A stretch of DNA of 64,000 nucleotides, from assembly GCF_035222375.1 (NCBI RefSeq), contig NW_026946366.1, positions 2,480,001 to 2,544,000 of the forward strand. The letters are read 5' to 3'. The stretch comes from Podospora pseudocomata. Taxonomy: Eukaryota; Ascomycota; Sordariomycetes; Sordariales; Podosporaceae. A program made the position numbers and the translations under genes. The notes below the pieces were generated by a model. That model did not search any database. It had not been told where the DNA came from and saw only the letters and a program-made list of their open reading frames with translations. The number at the start of each line of letters is the position of its first letter. Within the stretch, counting starts at the first letter, position 1. Of the stretch, positions 36,566-47,667 are shown piece after piece.

Positions 36566-37241
36566 AAAAAAGACAGCCAGGTTACCAGTACAGGAGATAC
36601 ATACATCATCACAGGCCTTTTGAGGGCAGTTACAGCATTTTGGGGCGTTTAGCGGGTTGGGGATTTTCTCTACAGACTTGGTTGGTTTCTGTGGACGTTT
36701 CGATCCCGTCCACTTGATACTCAGCGCAAGAGCGGGCTTAGAAATACCAAATGCATTTCCATCTCAGCTGCTTCCTTCTCCATTACTCTTGCTCTTTCGA
36801 CTGTGTGCCCGCAAGAAAGTACCACCCTATCGACAAGATAACTGGCACTGTAAGTCGACACAGGTTTTATTCCGAACCATGCCTCGAGAAATGTTATTAA
36901 ACCTCAAACGATAGTTAAGAGATCTGAAATGAGGGTCAATCGGCCTATTTTCTTATTAAAAAAAGGAAGGTGTAAGTTGCCGTTATTTTGTCCATGGTGT
37001 GTGGGTGGTGCTCACACAAGGCAGGCACATACGTGGGTCTGGCTGTTTAAGAAAACACATGCCGGTTTTTTCTTCTTTTGGTTTTGTCTCGAGTTTGCAT
37101 CATCCGACAACGATCGTCTCGGTATCCAGTTGTTTATTCTACTTTGTAGTGCTACCTACTATCATTGCTTATCCTTCAAGGACTTTACATACACGCAGCT
37201 CAGCAACCATCTTTTCCGCTCCTTCTTCTTCTCCAACACCC
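36566..37241. other. Intergenic: hrd1 3' UTR and upstream region of orphan gene
   Basis: No gene recognised. The frame of the orphan gene is open back to 36999, but the CT-rich sequence before 37242 looks like a leader. Confidence 0.45.
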
Positions 37242-40214
37242 ATGGGGGACCATTCCGTGAGTCCTGAGGAGAGCGCCGAGGACAGCATACGGCCCGTCGA
37301 TGATGATGTTCAGATTTTCCGGGGTGGTTGTCCCGATACAATTGCTGTCAACTGTGCATTTTCAGACGACGACGAGGAGGGCTTTTCTTGCGATGAAACG
37401 GCGGACGGATCACGGAATCTACCAAAAACACCTGCGGTCGAGCAAAGAGAACAGAAGGAGATGGCCGGTTTGAACAAGACACCAGCCTTAACGTCCCAGT
37501 TTCAGCCAGCTCGAGCAGACCAGGGGGCCCTTCTCGCCCACGACAGGACGTTGGTGTACAATCCTGCCTTGGATCATCATCACCAGCCTGGCCAAGTGCC
37601 AGGATACCATGCTCCTATGCCAGGATACTGCCCTCGTGTTCCAGGATACCGAGCACCTCTGCCACAAGCACCTATGCCAGGATACCAAGCACCTCCGCCA
37701 CAAGCACCCATGCCAGGATACTACGCTCCTATGTCAGGATACAGAGCACCTCTATCACAGGCATCTCTGCCAGGATACCAAGCAGCTCAGCCAGAAGACT
37801 ACCGCGCCGTGCCGGACCGGGTGCTGGGCGAGCAGGCTGGTCTGCCAGGAGGAGATGACAATCAAATGGATGTCGCTGCCGGCGCGACTCGGAATAACGG
37901 GTCAGATGCGCCGGTTCACGGCTTTTAGCAAATGCCGGGGTATGTTGCTCCTCGCAACCCTCATGGTCAACCGACGGGTGGGTTTGAGCCCAACTCGTCG
38001 TATCCAACCCCGCCGGTTACCGCCGCGGGCTCGCATCGATCCCACAGGTCTGTCGATTCGTTTGGCAGCTGGAGCGGCGGGCTGTGTACAGCAGAGGACC
38101 ATGAGGAGTTTTGTTCTGATGAGTATTTGACTAGGGAGTTTGAGATGAAGGGGGTGGAGGAAGGGAGCGATTTGTATTGGAAAATGCGGAAAGACAGGGC
38201 GCAGGAGGCTGTTGATGTCATCTGCCGTTCGATTGAAAGAGGGAACAGGTTGGCGGCTGGGGATCCGACGCGGACGGTGCAGCCCATGATGACGGAGGGG
38301 GGGCTCTCTGGCGAAAGCTCTGTCGAGGGCTCTGTCGGGACTAAGTCTGGAAGGTCGTCGGAGTGTGATGTGAACATGAGGGGAGGAGATTTCAAGTATC
38401 TCTACAAGGATCTTGTCGGAGACGGGCGGGGTAAGGAGAGGGTATGGAAATGGAGACGTCTTCATGTGGTTGATACGGAGGAAGGTGTGGAGGGGCGGAC
38501 TGGCGGGCGCCTTGATGCAAGCCATGGTGAAGCTTCGGTCTCAAAACGCCTATCAGTCTCGGCGGGGAAGGGGGTTGTGGAAGAAGAAGGTTTCGAGGTT
38601 ATTTCTGCCACGGGCCCTGCTGCCACAAACGGGCGAGAGTGCAAAAAGTTTTCTCATCCTCTTTTCTTTGGCAGCAGTGAAAATCATCAACAGGGGCAGG
38701 ATATAGACCTGGCCATCACCAGCTCCAATAAAGGCAACAAGAGAAAGCGGTTGAGGAGATTTTTTGCAGGTTTTCTTCCCCGGTCATCGACGAAATCTTC
38801 CTCTGCTGGCGCTCAAGGCAATCGGATATCCGACATGGAGAACAGACCGGATGAATCACGCCGCCGACTGTCATCATCATGTCCTCCTATTCCGCCGGCT
38901 CGAGGTAGCAGCTCCCGCGCTGAGGGGAGTAAGACAAGTGTTTTGTCTCCTGGGGATAGGAGCCCCGCCGACAATGAAAACCAGGCACGGTCATCGACTG
39001 AAGATGCCTCCCAGACTAGCTCATGGTCTGCAGCTGATGGCGATTCCGACATTGTCAAAACCAACACGAACACCAGCGACACCAGTGTGGCGGACACGAG
39101 TGATGATGATAATAATACTGCCGAGACCAACCCAGTCACAGCGAGTATGGATGACGACCACATCAATACCACCCTAGCCCAGACACTAGCTTCCAGCATG
39201 ACCATTACCAAGGACGAAGCCCCGAGCAGCAACGAAGCCTCGAACAGCAACCAAACAGACACTACCACAGCCGAACAAGAACAATCCGAAGAAGTCATCG
39301 ACTACGCCTCCATGATAGCCGAAGCAGGTGACTACTTTTTTGACCCGTTCGGCACCGAAAGCAGAGAAAAAGGCAAGGGAATAGACAGGAGCGTTACTCC
39401 CCCTTACCTCTACCACGACATGTACCATCTTTGTCCTCCTCTCGAGATCCCGGAGTGCCCGTACCCGCCACCAGATAATGAGGACGGGACGCCGTGGTAC
39501 GTAAGGTCCGAGAAGGATGAAGAAGAGCGTCGAGAACTTTGGAATAACCGCCCGCAGTGGGCGAGGGATATTGTGGAGCAGGTTAGAAGGGAGCGGGAGG
39601 AGGCGGATAGGTGGAGACACGAGCAGCGGGTTAGGGATAGGTTGCCGCCTTTGGATTTGAGAGGTCTGCCGCCTGTGCCGGAGAAGAGGAGGCATAGGGT
39701 TGGTCAGGGTGCTGCTGCGATGAGTAGTGAGGATTGGGGGTTTGCTGGGAGGGGTGGGGAGGGAGTTGGGACTAGGAGAATGGGGGTGCCGGATATCTTT
39801 GGGGGTGGCGGCGGTGGTGGTAGTGGTAGTGATAGGAGAACCACCACCTTTGTTGGAGGAGCAAGCGGGCGGGATAATAGGTCGCTTTCTTATGCGGAGG
39901 TTATGATAAATGCCAGGAGAAATGAGGCTGCGCAGGCGGGGGCTGCTGCTGCTGTTGCTGCGATGCAGAGGAGGAAGAAGAGGAGGTTTGCGTTGACGGC
40001 GTTGCCAGAGATTCCGAGGGGGTTTGGGAGGTTGATGGGACGGGTTATTGGGCATAATGGGGGCCATGAGAACAGCGAGGTGGTGGAGGAGAGGGAGGAG
40101 GAAGAGGGGGTTGTTGAGGAAGAGGAGGATGTGGGACGGGGTGAGAGGGTTGTGAGGGGGAGTGAGGAGAATGAGGATGGGATTTTCAGTCGGTCTGTGA
40201 GGCCCTGGGTTTAA
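37242..40214 (+). CDS. Low-complexity orphan protein, reading frame interrupted by a TAG
   Basis: From ATG 37242 (MGDHSVSPEES) the frame is open to a TAG at 37926-37928, then continues in the same frame from CAA-ATG to TAA-like end at 40214. Without the stop it would be about 990 residues. The first part is acidic and then holds tandem PGY repeats. The second part has no recognisable domain; it includes a basic patch NKGNKRKRLRRFF, long Ser/Thr/Asn/Asp-rich runs, a segment YHDMYHLCPPLEIPECP, and an acidic Glu/Val tail. The TAG could be a real stop, the end of an intron (it sits in CTTTTAG with an upstream AATAAC), a readthrough site or a mutation. Two separate genes three bases apart seem unlikely. 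No function can be assigned. The 3' half is strongly G-rich on the coding strand. Confidence 0.65.
37596..37787 (+). repeat. Coding tandem repeat: MPGY(x) units of 21 and 36 bp
   Basis: Seven copies of a unit starting (M/V/L)(P/S)GY, encoded by xTGCCAGGATAC, follow each other at spacings of 21, 21, 36, 36, 21 and 36 bp. The longer units add an LPQAP-like stretch. An eighth MPGY with a different codon choice begins at 37932, just after the TAG. Confidence 0.9.
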
Positions 40215-40590
40215 AGGGGGATGCTGGATCGGTTTTTGGATGATGGTTTTTTACAAGGTGGGGGTGTCAGATTGTGAAGGGGATGTTTTGTGATTGGGTG
40301 AGTTTTTTATCGTTCTTTTGTTGTGGTTTATGGACGAGTTATGGTTGAATACCTATCATGGTTGTGTGGGTGGGTAACTCTCAGCGAAGGACACGCTTTG
40401 CATGTATTTGAGAAATTGTTAGCCAGAAGGAATACAGCGGAATACAATGTTTAAAACACCTCCATGATTACCGGAGTTATGATGCCGATCAGAATCATCG
40501 CCTATAATGTGATATAAAAACACCGCTTTCAACCTAACAACTATTACACATCATCATCCAAGGATACTGCAGAATGTGTATAACAATCTC
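40215..40590. other. Short intergenic between convergent genes
   Basis: Overlapping 3' UTRs of the orphan gene (+) and the Dsc1-like gene (-) are expected here. Nothing else was seen. Confidence 0.5.
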
Positions 40591-43218
40591 TCAAAGCGGC
40601 TGCAAATCCTCCCTGCATATGGGACAAACCAGCCGCTTCCTAAACCACTGCTCCAAGCACTTTGTGTGAAACATGTGCCGGCAGGGCGTGATCATGTACG
40701 ACTTCCTCTCCAGCATGTCAGCCATGCTCCACGACGGGTCCGGCTTGCCCGTCATCACGACCGGCACCAGCATCTCCTCCCTGCAGATGGCGCAGTCCAC
40801 ATTCCTCAGCGTCATGCCCCTCTGCCTCAGCTCCTTTGCCCTCTCCCTCAGCTGCCCCCTGTGGTCGTGGCCGTGGCCTTCGGCGGTCGACGACGACGAC
40901 GACGAAGCAGACTCGAGAAATTCAAGACCGACGACAACCCCGCTCTCGATGTCATCCTGCCTCAGGATGCGGTGGTAGTCCCACACTTCTGGCATCCAAC
41001 CTCTCGGAAACGGGATGCCCAGCCGGGGCTCCCAAAAGTTTTGCAGGATCAGCGTCAGGAGCTGGGCCCACACCCAGGCGACGAGGATGGAGAAGGTTGT
41101 GTAATCGGTCGAGACGAACAAGAAATTTTTGTCGTAGAGGTAAAAGTACGCAAACGGGGCGAGGCGGCAGAGGGATTGGCCTGTCAGAAAGTTCCAGGAG
41201 AAGCTGCGGCGGCTGTTGCGGCGGGCGTTTCGCCAGATTTGGGGGAGCCAGAGGGAGAAGTAGAGGAAGGAGATGGTGTTGATGTAGATTGAGCGGGCGC
41301 GGGGGGGCCAGGAGAGGGAGAGGATTGTTAGGACCATGATGGCGAGGATGAGGAGGAAGAAGTAGAAGATTACGGGGGCGAATTGGGCTGTTTGGGGGCG
41401 GTTGGTTGGTGTGGTTGTGGTTGCTGGGGCTGTGGTGGTGGTGCCTAGGCCTGGGACGGCGCCTGCGCCGGCTGCGACGTTTTCTGCAATCTCGGCGTCG
41501 ATGTCTTGGTCTGAGGGGACAATGATCGGGGGAGAGGGTGCCCTGGGAGGTCCAGCTGTTACTGGCGGGGGCAGAGTGCCTGAGGTCTGTGGGGCTGCCG
41601 GAGCAGGAGGTGGTGCTGGGGCGGTAGTGGTTGTGTTCGTAGTACCCGTGTTGGTGGCTGGAGGAGCATCGCGAGCTCTCCTCTCTGGTTCACTGCTACG
41701 GATGCTGGCCAAGAGTCCAGCTCCGATAGCCGATGACATGAACGAGACAAATGTTAACAGCAAGGCAGAGTGAAACCCGTCAGAGGCACTGACAGACCAA
41801 GCAGATGAAGCTGAGAAAACCAGGCCATCTGCCAGCAACATCATTGACATGCTCCAAAAGCTCAACCGATTGAGCGTAGAGGGCGTGGGGGATTCTTTGA
41901 TCTGCCCTTTCAAGAGTATGACTTGTACTGCGTATACAAACGCGAAAACTAGCAGCGAGTAGTTCACCCGAGTGAGAAGCACCTCCTCCTTGACACCAAC
42001 AAGATGCTGGCCATCTGCGAATGGGAATAGGGGAGGTCCCTTAGACTCGAGATAATATGAGCAGTCAGGCGACCAGGCGACGAGGGACATTTGCAGCTCA
42101 GGTAGCTTCGTGTTTCGAGCGCCAGTAGGATAGCGAAGCTCCCGCTCCAGATCGTCGATAATGGAATGCGACGAATCCATGAATCCCTTGTCATGTATAT
42201 AGTGATGGTCCAGGGCATGCAGTTGCAGATACAAAATGTATTCACAACGGGGTAGTGTGCCACCAAAGTCCCCTTCAATGACCGGATTCCATGGGTTGGA
42301 TATATCTGGAAGCCTGCTACGTTCTCTCTCTCGCAGCGTCTCATCGACAGTGTGGTTCAACAGACGCTGACTCGTCTCGAAAAACTTGGCGTGAGGCGTG
42401 AGGTGAGGCAAGCCAAAGATGCCCGCGAATTTCTCACTAGTTGTAGTCAGAATCATCGACCCTTGCAATGGCCAGTGAACGCCGTAAAGTTGCATAACGA
42501 AACTGGCAGCAGAGGTCTCTTCATCCTGAAAAGTTGCCACAGCTGAGATCTCCCTCGCAACACCCGCCGTATGGCTCTCTTTCTCATCTTTTGGAGTCTC
42601 CCGATACCAGCTATCTGGTGTGTCATCCTCCTCAAGGCGTAGGACAACAGTGCCGTGAGATCCAGTGACATTCCAGCCCCAGTCGACATCGTCCCCCATC
42701 CAATTGACCCCAGGAGCAACGGCAGTGAGGTTGAAGTTATCTCTGTACTTCGCAGCCGACCCCTGACGACGGATCCACTTCCCCTGGACAGTGCCCGTCG
42801 CATTCTGCCATGTCCTCTTCGCCGAACCATGAGCCCACTCGTCCCCTCCTTCCTGCGGTGGGTAGGCATGTTTGCTCCACTGACGACACCGATCCTTGAA
42901 ATAATCAAGATCCTCCCACGCGAGACCGTCACTTTCCCGAAACCCGGTGAGATTGAGATACTTGGGCTCTTGCCATGGCGGCGCCCCTTCCTTGTGTGCG
43001 TGGGGAGAAAAGTCGCCCCAGTTGGTGCTGTTGAGAATGCCATGAGCAGCCCTCTGGCGGCCAAGACTTTCTGAGGCGGTGAGATATGGTGTTGATATCA
43101 GTGCTGGTGCATCGCTCTCAGAGAAGAATGTGAGATAAAAGATGAGCACCAAGAGGAGCATCTGCCCCCGGTCACTCTGCTGCCGTCGCTGTTGTTCATC
43201 CTGTTCTTGTTCAGGCAT
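40591..43218 (-). CDS. dscA: Dsc E3 ligase complex subunit 1 (DscA/Tul1-type RING ligase)
   Basis: Single uninterrupted exon, 875 residues. An N-terminal signal-anchor (MLLLVLIFYLTFF) precedes a luminal domain of about 390 residues with several N-x-S/T sites (LNSTN, NLTGF, QNATG) and the segment WNPVIEGDFGGTLPRCEY. Several membrane helices follow (LLVFAFVYAVQVILL, SFWSMSMMLLADGLVF, VIFYFFLLILAIMVLTIL, TDYTTFSILVAWVWAQLL), interrupted by a disordered Pro/Thr/Ala loop. The C-terminus is a RING-H2 domain at 809-875 (CAIC...CRHMFHTKCLEQWF...CPIC). In Aspergillus and fission yeast this ligase sits in Golgi/ER membranes and drives SREBP cleavage under low oxygen or sterol; in yeast Tul1 sorts membrane proteins for degradation. 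Which role applies here is inference. Confidence 0.93.
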   Translation of the reverse strand: MPEQEQDEQQRRQQSDRGQMLLLVLIFYLTFFSESDAPALISTPYLTASESLGRQRAAHGILNSTNWGDFSPHAHKEGAPPWQEPKYLNLTGFRESDGLAWEDLDYFKDRCRQWSKHAYPPQEGGDEWAHGSAKRTWQNATGTVQGKWIRRQGSAAKYRDNFNLTAVAPGVNWMGDDVDWGWNVTGSHGTVVLRLEEDDTPDSWYRETPKDEKESHTAGVAREISAVATFQDEETSAASFVMQLYGVHWPLQGSMILTTTSEKFAGIFGLPHLTPHAKFFETSQRLLNHTVDETLRERERSRLPDISNPWNPVIEGDFGGTLPRCEYILYLQLHALDHHYIHDKGFMDSSHSIIDDLERELRYPTGARNTKLPELQMSLVAWSPDCSYYLESKGPPLFPFADGQHLVGVKEEVLLTRVNYSLLVFAFVYAVQVILLKGQIKESPTPSTLNRLSFWSMSMMLLADGLVFSASSAWSVSASDGFHSALLLTFVSFMSSAIGAGLLASIRSSEPERRARDAPPATNTGTTNTTTTAPAPPPAPAAPQTSGTLPPPVTAGPPRAPSPPIIVPSDQDIDAEIAENVAAGAGAVPGLGTTTTAPATTTTPTNRPQTAQFAPVIFYFFLLILAIMVLTILSLSWPPRARSIYINTISFLYFSLWLPQIWRNARRNSRRSFSWNFLTGQSLCRLAPFAYFYLYDKNFLFVSTDYTTFSILVAWVWAQLLTLILQNFWEPRLGIPFPRGWMPEVWDYHRILRQDDIESGVVVGLEFLESASSSSSSTAEGHGHDHRGQLRERAKELRQRGMTLRNVDCAICREEMLVPVVMTGKPDPSWSMADMLERKSYMITPCRHMFHTKCLEQWFRKRLVCPICREDLQPL

Positions 43219-43785
43219 CGTGGCGGAGTCGCAACTTGCTTGCCAGCCTAGTTGAAGCTACTATGGTGGTGTAGGAATCATATTTCAATGTCGACGAGCT
43301 CCCGGTATGTAAAGCCTGAGATCTGGATGATGCACCTTGAGGCGACGACTTGTATGGGTCTCGTGATCCTTGCTACTGTTGGGCGATGTCGTAATCAGTA
43401 TGAGAGGGTAGAGTTACGACGAATGTAATTCTTATCTGGAAGGAAACAAACAAAACTTAAATTATCGTGAGCAACTTAAGTCTCGTCATGCAAAGTGATG
43501 CTTTAATGGACGATGATGTCTTCGTAATGATATCGTCGGGTGAGGCAGCTGCTGCAAGGGTACCTTCAAGCTTGGCATCGAACAGCGCGCGGCCCCTCTG
43601 ACTACCACAGTGTCGTTACTGGGCTGTGCACCGTGCTATCAAATAGTGCCCTGAAAGCCAAACCCCCACCCGTGGAACCAGCTGCTCATGATCAAAAACA
43701 CATTGACAGCAACCTCTTCCGCACTGTACAATCATCCAGAAACTGCTTCAGTCTCCGCATACAAAAGTACCGGACAAAAATAAGT
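43219..43785. other. Divergent promoter region, dscA and HSBP1-like gene
   Basis: About 570 nt separate two divergently transcribed genes. No coding signal of its own; the frame leading into 43786 is open upstream but lacks protein-like sequence. Confidence 0.5.
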
Positions 43786-44137
43786 ATGGCTTCCAAGAAC
43801 GAGTCCAACGCCAACAACACGAGTCCAACAAATGCAAGTTGCCCCCTTCCTGTGTGCAAAGCTACTAAAGCTAACCATATGACCCCTTAGGCCTCTGGCG
43901 ACAACGCCCATGCTGAGCTCACGGTTCAACTCGAAGACCTTCTGAACACCCTCTCGAACAAATTTGCTGGCGTTTCTAGTGAAATCTTTGCAAAAAGTAA
44001 GTCATCACCCCTGGCGACCACCAACATGTGGCCTGGTCACTCACGGAATAATACTAGTGGACGAGATGTCGCGTCGCCTGGACAATCTTGAAGCACAGCT
44101 AGCAGCCAACAAGGACAAGAAGTCAAGCTCCGGCTGA
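43786..44137 (+). CDS. Heat shock factor-binding protein 1 (HSBP1) family
   Basis: Three exons (43786-43833, 43891-43996, 44058-44137) encode 77 residues. The conserved core is a single coiled coil: ELTVQLEDLLNTLSNKF, SSEIFAKMDEMSRRL and DNLEAQLAANKDKK. HSBP1 proteins are 70-80 residue trimeric coiled coils that bind the trimerisation domain of heat shock factor and dampen its activity in animals; a homologue also acts in WASH complex assembly. The role in fungi is little studied. Intron 1 appears to use a GC donor (GCAAGT) because no in-frame GT donor gives a normal-length intron. Intron 2 is 61 nt with GTAAGT. The gene is convergent with the PDI gene, 221 bp away. Confidence 0.85.
43834..43890 (+). 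other. GC-AG intron in the HSBP1-like gene
   Basis: A 57-nt intron of typical length starts AAT|GCAAGT, has a GCTAAC branch site at about 43870 and ends CCCTTAG. It is phase 0 and joins PTN to ASGDNAHAEL. The alternative GTGTGC donor would leave only a 39-nt intron; the GTTGCC donor shifts the frame. Confidence 0.75.
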
Positions 44138-44358
44138 AATCTTGCGTGGCCAGAGCATCTGTAATTACGAGCAGGAGTTCATGGAGTTTTCAGGGGTCGT
44201 GTTTGTTTGTTAAACCTCATTGGATACACTGCCTTTGTTGCTACCCAAAATATTATCATACACGTGCCATCTCACTCGCCCCCAACGCCTACGCCTTTTT
44301 CAGCCTTAGGAGAACGTTTGCCTTTTATTAATTTTTGTATCACCAGATCCACACTTGT

Positions 44359-45515
44359 TTAAAGCTCATCCTTGCCAGTGACCTTCTCGACAAACTTGCG
44401 GAGGATGTTGGTCTTGGTGGTAAGCTCATCAAGCTTGGTAGGGGCCAGACCACCCTTCTTGAGGATACCCTCCAAACGGGCGAGCTCCTTAGCAGCAAAA
44501 CTGTCGCTCTTGCTAAGCTTGTCAAAGACGCGGATGTAGTACTCGGCGTACTTGTACTGGGCATCCTCCTTGAGGCTCTCAGCAGCCTTCTTGACCTCGG
44601 CAGCGGCATCGGTAAGGGGGGTGCCACCAATGTACTTGGTGACAATCTCATCGAGAACGGCGAAGGTGCCAGCGGTGGCATCAACACCGCCGCCGGCGGC
44701 GCGGTGGGTACCGGCCTGCTCGTTGAGGAAGGCAACAAAGGCCTCCTCAGAACGGCCACCGTTGTAGTCCTCGGGAGTGGTGCTGCCCTTGGAGAAGAAC
44801 TTGATGGTGGGATACGAGGTCACACCATAATCGTTGGCGGTGGCCTTGCTGTTCTCAGCCTCGGCATCAACCTTGGCAATGACGACGTTGGGCTCGTTGG
44901 CGAAGGTGGTGGCAAGAGACTCCCAAGTGGGGGCAAGGCTCTTGCAGTCTATGGAGCTGAGTTAGCATTCTGGTTTTGAGATTTCATTATAGGTGGACAC
45001 CTACGTCCGCACCAGGGAGCAGTGAAAGCAACAAGAACGTGCTTGTCACCGCCAATGATGTTCTTGAAGGTAGCATCGGTCAGGTAGGCAACGCTGCTGG
45101 GAGGAGCGAGCTTTTTCTTGGACTTGATACCAGTCTTCTCGGTTATGAAGGCGGTCAGAGCCTCGAGGTCACGTCCACCATTGTACTCTGTTGGCTTGTC
45201 ACTCTTGCCATCGAACCACTTCAGTGTAGGGAAACCTTGGACACCAAAACGCTTGCCCAACGACCTTTCGGCATCGGCATCAACCTTGGCAATCTGGACA
45301 TCCTTGGTGAACTCGAAGGCGTGGGCGAGCTCCTCATAGACAGGAGCAAGGTTCTTGCAATGGCCACACCATGGGGCGAAGAACTCGACGAGGGTGGGCT
45401 TCCCGGACTTGAGGACGACTTCGTCGAAGTTGCTAGGGATAAGGTCGAGGACGGCAGACTTGGCCGCGACAACAGCCGTGAGGCCGGCGAGCACGAAGCT
45501 CTTGAGGAGAACCAT
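44359..45515 (-). CDS. erp38: ER protein disulfide isomerase with ERp29-type tail (Erp38/TigA family)
   Basis: Two exons (45515-45005, 44948-44359) with a 56-nt intron (GTAGGT, branch CTAAC) encode 366 residues. A signal peptide (MVLLKSFVLAGLTAVVAA) precedes two thioredoxin domains. The first active site is APWCGHCK at about 47-54. The second, at 169-172, is also CGHC, and the intron splits its His codon. Each domain has the cis-proline region (FPTLKWF, YPTIKFF). The last 100 or so residues form the alpha-helical ERp29 C-terminal domain, and the protein ends KDEL, an ER retrieval signal. It should form and isomerise disulfides in secretory proteins. It starts 608 bp from and divergent to the rps29 gene. 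Stress control through the unfolded-protein response is expected for the family but no element was identified. Confidence 0.95.
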
Positions 45516-46123
45516 GGTGGTGATGTCGTACCACGGCGGTTGGCGGGATGGGGGTTTTGAAATCGAGCTCGGTGCAACAGGGGCCGATGAAAAAGGTAAA
45601 GATGGATAAATTCAGAGAGCCGGCTCTATTGAATAGATGCCTCCAGGCAAACGCAAATCAAGGGATGCTTTGAAATCCCAGAAAAAGATGCCACTTTGCA
45701 GAAGAGCTCGCTGACAACTGGCGGCGCAATCCTGGCACATCGGCTGGAAAGCTTTCCCAGTTTTGCAGCTCCCGCCCCGCCATCTGAAACAGTGCCAGCG
45801 ACTGCAGCAAGCGCACTGTCCCAACAAGCCATCAAATCCCTGTCAAATCTGCAGACAGCTGATAAGAGATAAGATACGGGGCTTATCAGCCAGCGGGCGG
45901 TGAAGTAAAAAGACCCACAATTCCAGGCCAAGCGCCACAAACGCACAAGCCACCCACCAGCGAAGCCCTCCCGCACAAGAAAAATCTCGTGTCCATATTG
46001 CGGAACTCCCTAGCAACATTTCCGGCCGACCACCGCTCTCCGTCGACGACATCTTCACGCCAAACCCACCCCTCTCCGAAATTTGCCCTTTTTCGCAAGG
46101 AAAAATTCCATCAATCTCTCAAG
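45516..46123. other. Divergent promoter region, erp38 and rps29
   Basis: No coding signal. The right end is a CT-rich leader (TCAATCTCTCAAG before the ATG), usual for highly expressed ribosomal protein genes. Confidence 0.55.
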
Positions 46124-46652
46124 ATGTCTCACGAGTCTGTCTGGAACTCCCGCCCCCGCACTTACGGCAAGGGCTCTCGCGCTTGGTAAGGAAACACAAA
46201 GAAACCCCACAACATCCATCACGAACGATACCGCCGACGAACATGGGTACCAGGAGGAAGGCATATCGAATGGGGGAAGAGCTGGGGTTCTTGGAAAAGA
46301 GGAGGAATGGAAAGAGGAGGGAGGGGGAATAAGCCATCACGATTTCACACGAAAGAGAGAGAGAACCTTGAAGAACAAGTGTGGCTAACGATAGATTTTT
46401 CGATATATAGCCGTGTCTGCACCCACCAGGCTGGTCTGATCCGCAAGTACGGCCTCAACATCTGCCGTCAGTGCTTCCGCGAGAAGGCTGCCGACATTGG
46501 TTTCGTCAAGGTACGATAACAACTCCCTCGATTTCGAGATCCGAGCACCACATACACAGAACCCCGAGCGATTCACACATCCACATCCCCGCCGATGCCA
46601 CTTCAGAACCGAGCATACAGAATACTAACATGTGACACAACAGTACCGGTAA
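46124..46652 (+). CDS. rps29: 40S ribosomal protein uS14 (Rps29)
   Basis: Three exons (46124-46185, 46411-46510, 46644-46652) encode 56 residues starting [12 protein letters not shown] and ending GFVKYR. The zinc site CRVC...CRQCFRE is intact and the length is standard. uS14 binds 18S rRNA in the head of the small subunit. Intron 1 is 225 nt, long for this window, with a CTAAC branch near 46384. Intron 2 is 133 nt with a CTAAC at about 46625. The coding part of the last exon is only nine bases: TAC, CGG and the stop. If intron 2 were retained, translation would continue as VR then stop. No snoRNA boxes were seen in either intron. Confidence 0.95.
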
Positions 46653-47667
46653 ATCACCCACTCTAATGTCGGGAGACATGGAGGGTTTGACAACCACGGG
46701 GCTTCCGGGTTTTGTGGTTTGATGACATGACGGGGAGAATGGGAAAGGGAAACGGTGACAAAAACGGAATTCTTTTGGGGAAACCATGGGCAAAGGGGGG
46801 GGGGACGGATACCAACTAGAACACCCTTTTTCGCCGGGTGGGAAATAAGAACAAAAAAGGGACAAACTTTGTGATTTTGACGACCACTTTACGGAAGAAA
46901 ACGGGCTGAAGGAAACCGACGACTGATATTCCGAAAGATCAACAAGGCGGCCAGCGTTGGGATTCTTTTCACTCATTATTTGCATGGGATAAGAGGGAAA
47001 CCAAGGCCAACAAAGTGGGAGTTATCACGGGTTTTACCTTTTTTTTTTTGGTGAAAGCATCCTTTTTTGTGCTTTTTCTGAGAAGAGCAACTGAAATGAC
47101 CCAAGTTGCAAACACACACTCAAGGTGCATTCTTGTTGTTTGCTGTTGTTGTTTTGTTCGCGCGTGCCCAGCGAACAGATCTCGACATCTGCTTTGATTG
47201 ATGGGAGAGTGGGCATGGATTACTCTCAATGGGACATCACATTCGTGGACAATGATCGAATTCCAAAAGCGCTTCCACCATCCCATTCCCACTGCGTGTG
47301 ACATCATCTCATCTCTCGTACAAGTCTTTCTTTATCTTCGTGATTCATCATTCTCTTCCATTTCCCTTTGTATGTCTTCTATATTACAGTATTTTAAAAC
47401 AACAACCGAAGCAGAAGGAGGGGAGATCAGCCGAGCCCCAAGTGTAATAATGCACAAAGAACCCCCAGGGCGCAGCTTCCAAACTGGCGCTTTCATTCTA
47501 AACACATCATGATGATATACAGTGTACAAAGTTCGTTTTCAACGCCAAAGCGCCCCCGCCCCCCTTATCCACACACGAAACCAAGGGTCCCCTTCCATTT
47601 TTGTCCCGGCCGTGAGTTGTTGTTCTTTGATTTTTTATTTTATTTTATTATTTAGCTCATTGAGAGT
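46653..47667. other. Intergenic between convergent rps29 and EF-Tu genes
   Basis: No gene seen. Both 3' UTRs are expected here. T10 and G-rich tracts occur near 47040 and 46795. Confidence 0.5.

Noticed and set aside
40836-41292. Long plus-strand frames over 40576-41292
   Set aside because: They are antisense shadows of the dscA coding sequence.
46186-46410. snoRNA inside the long first intron of rps29
   Set aside because: No C/D or H/ACA boxes found by eye.
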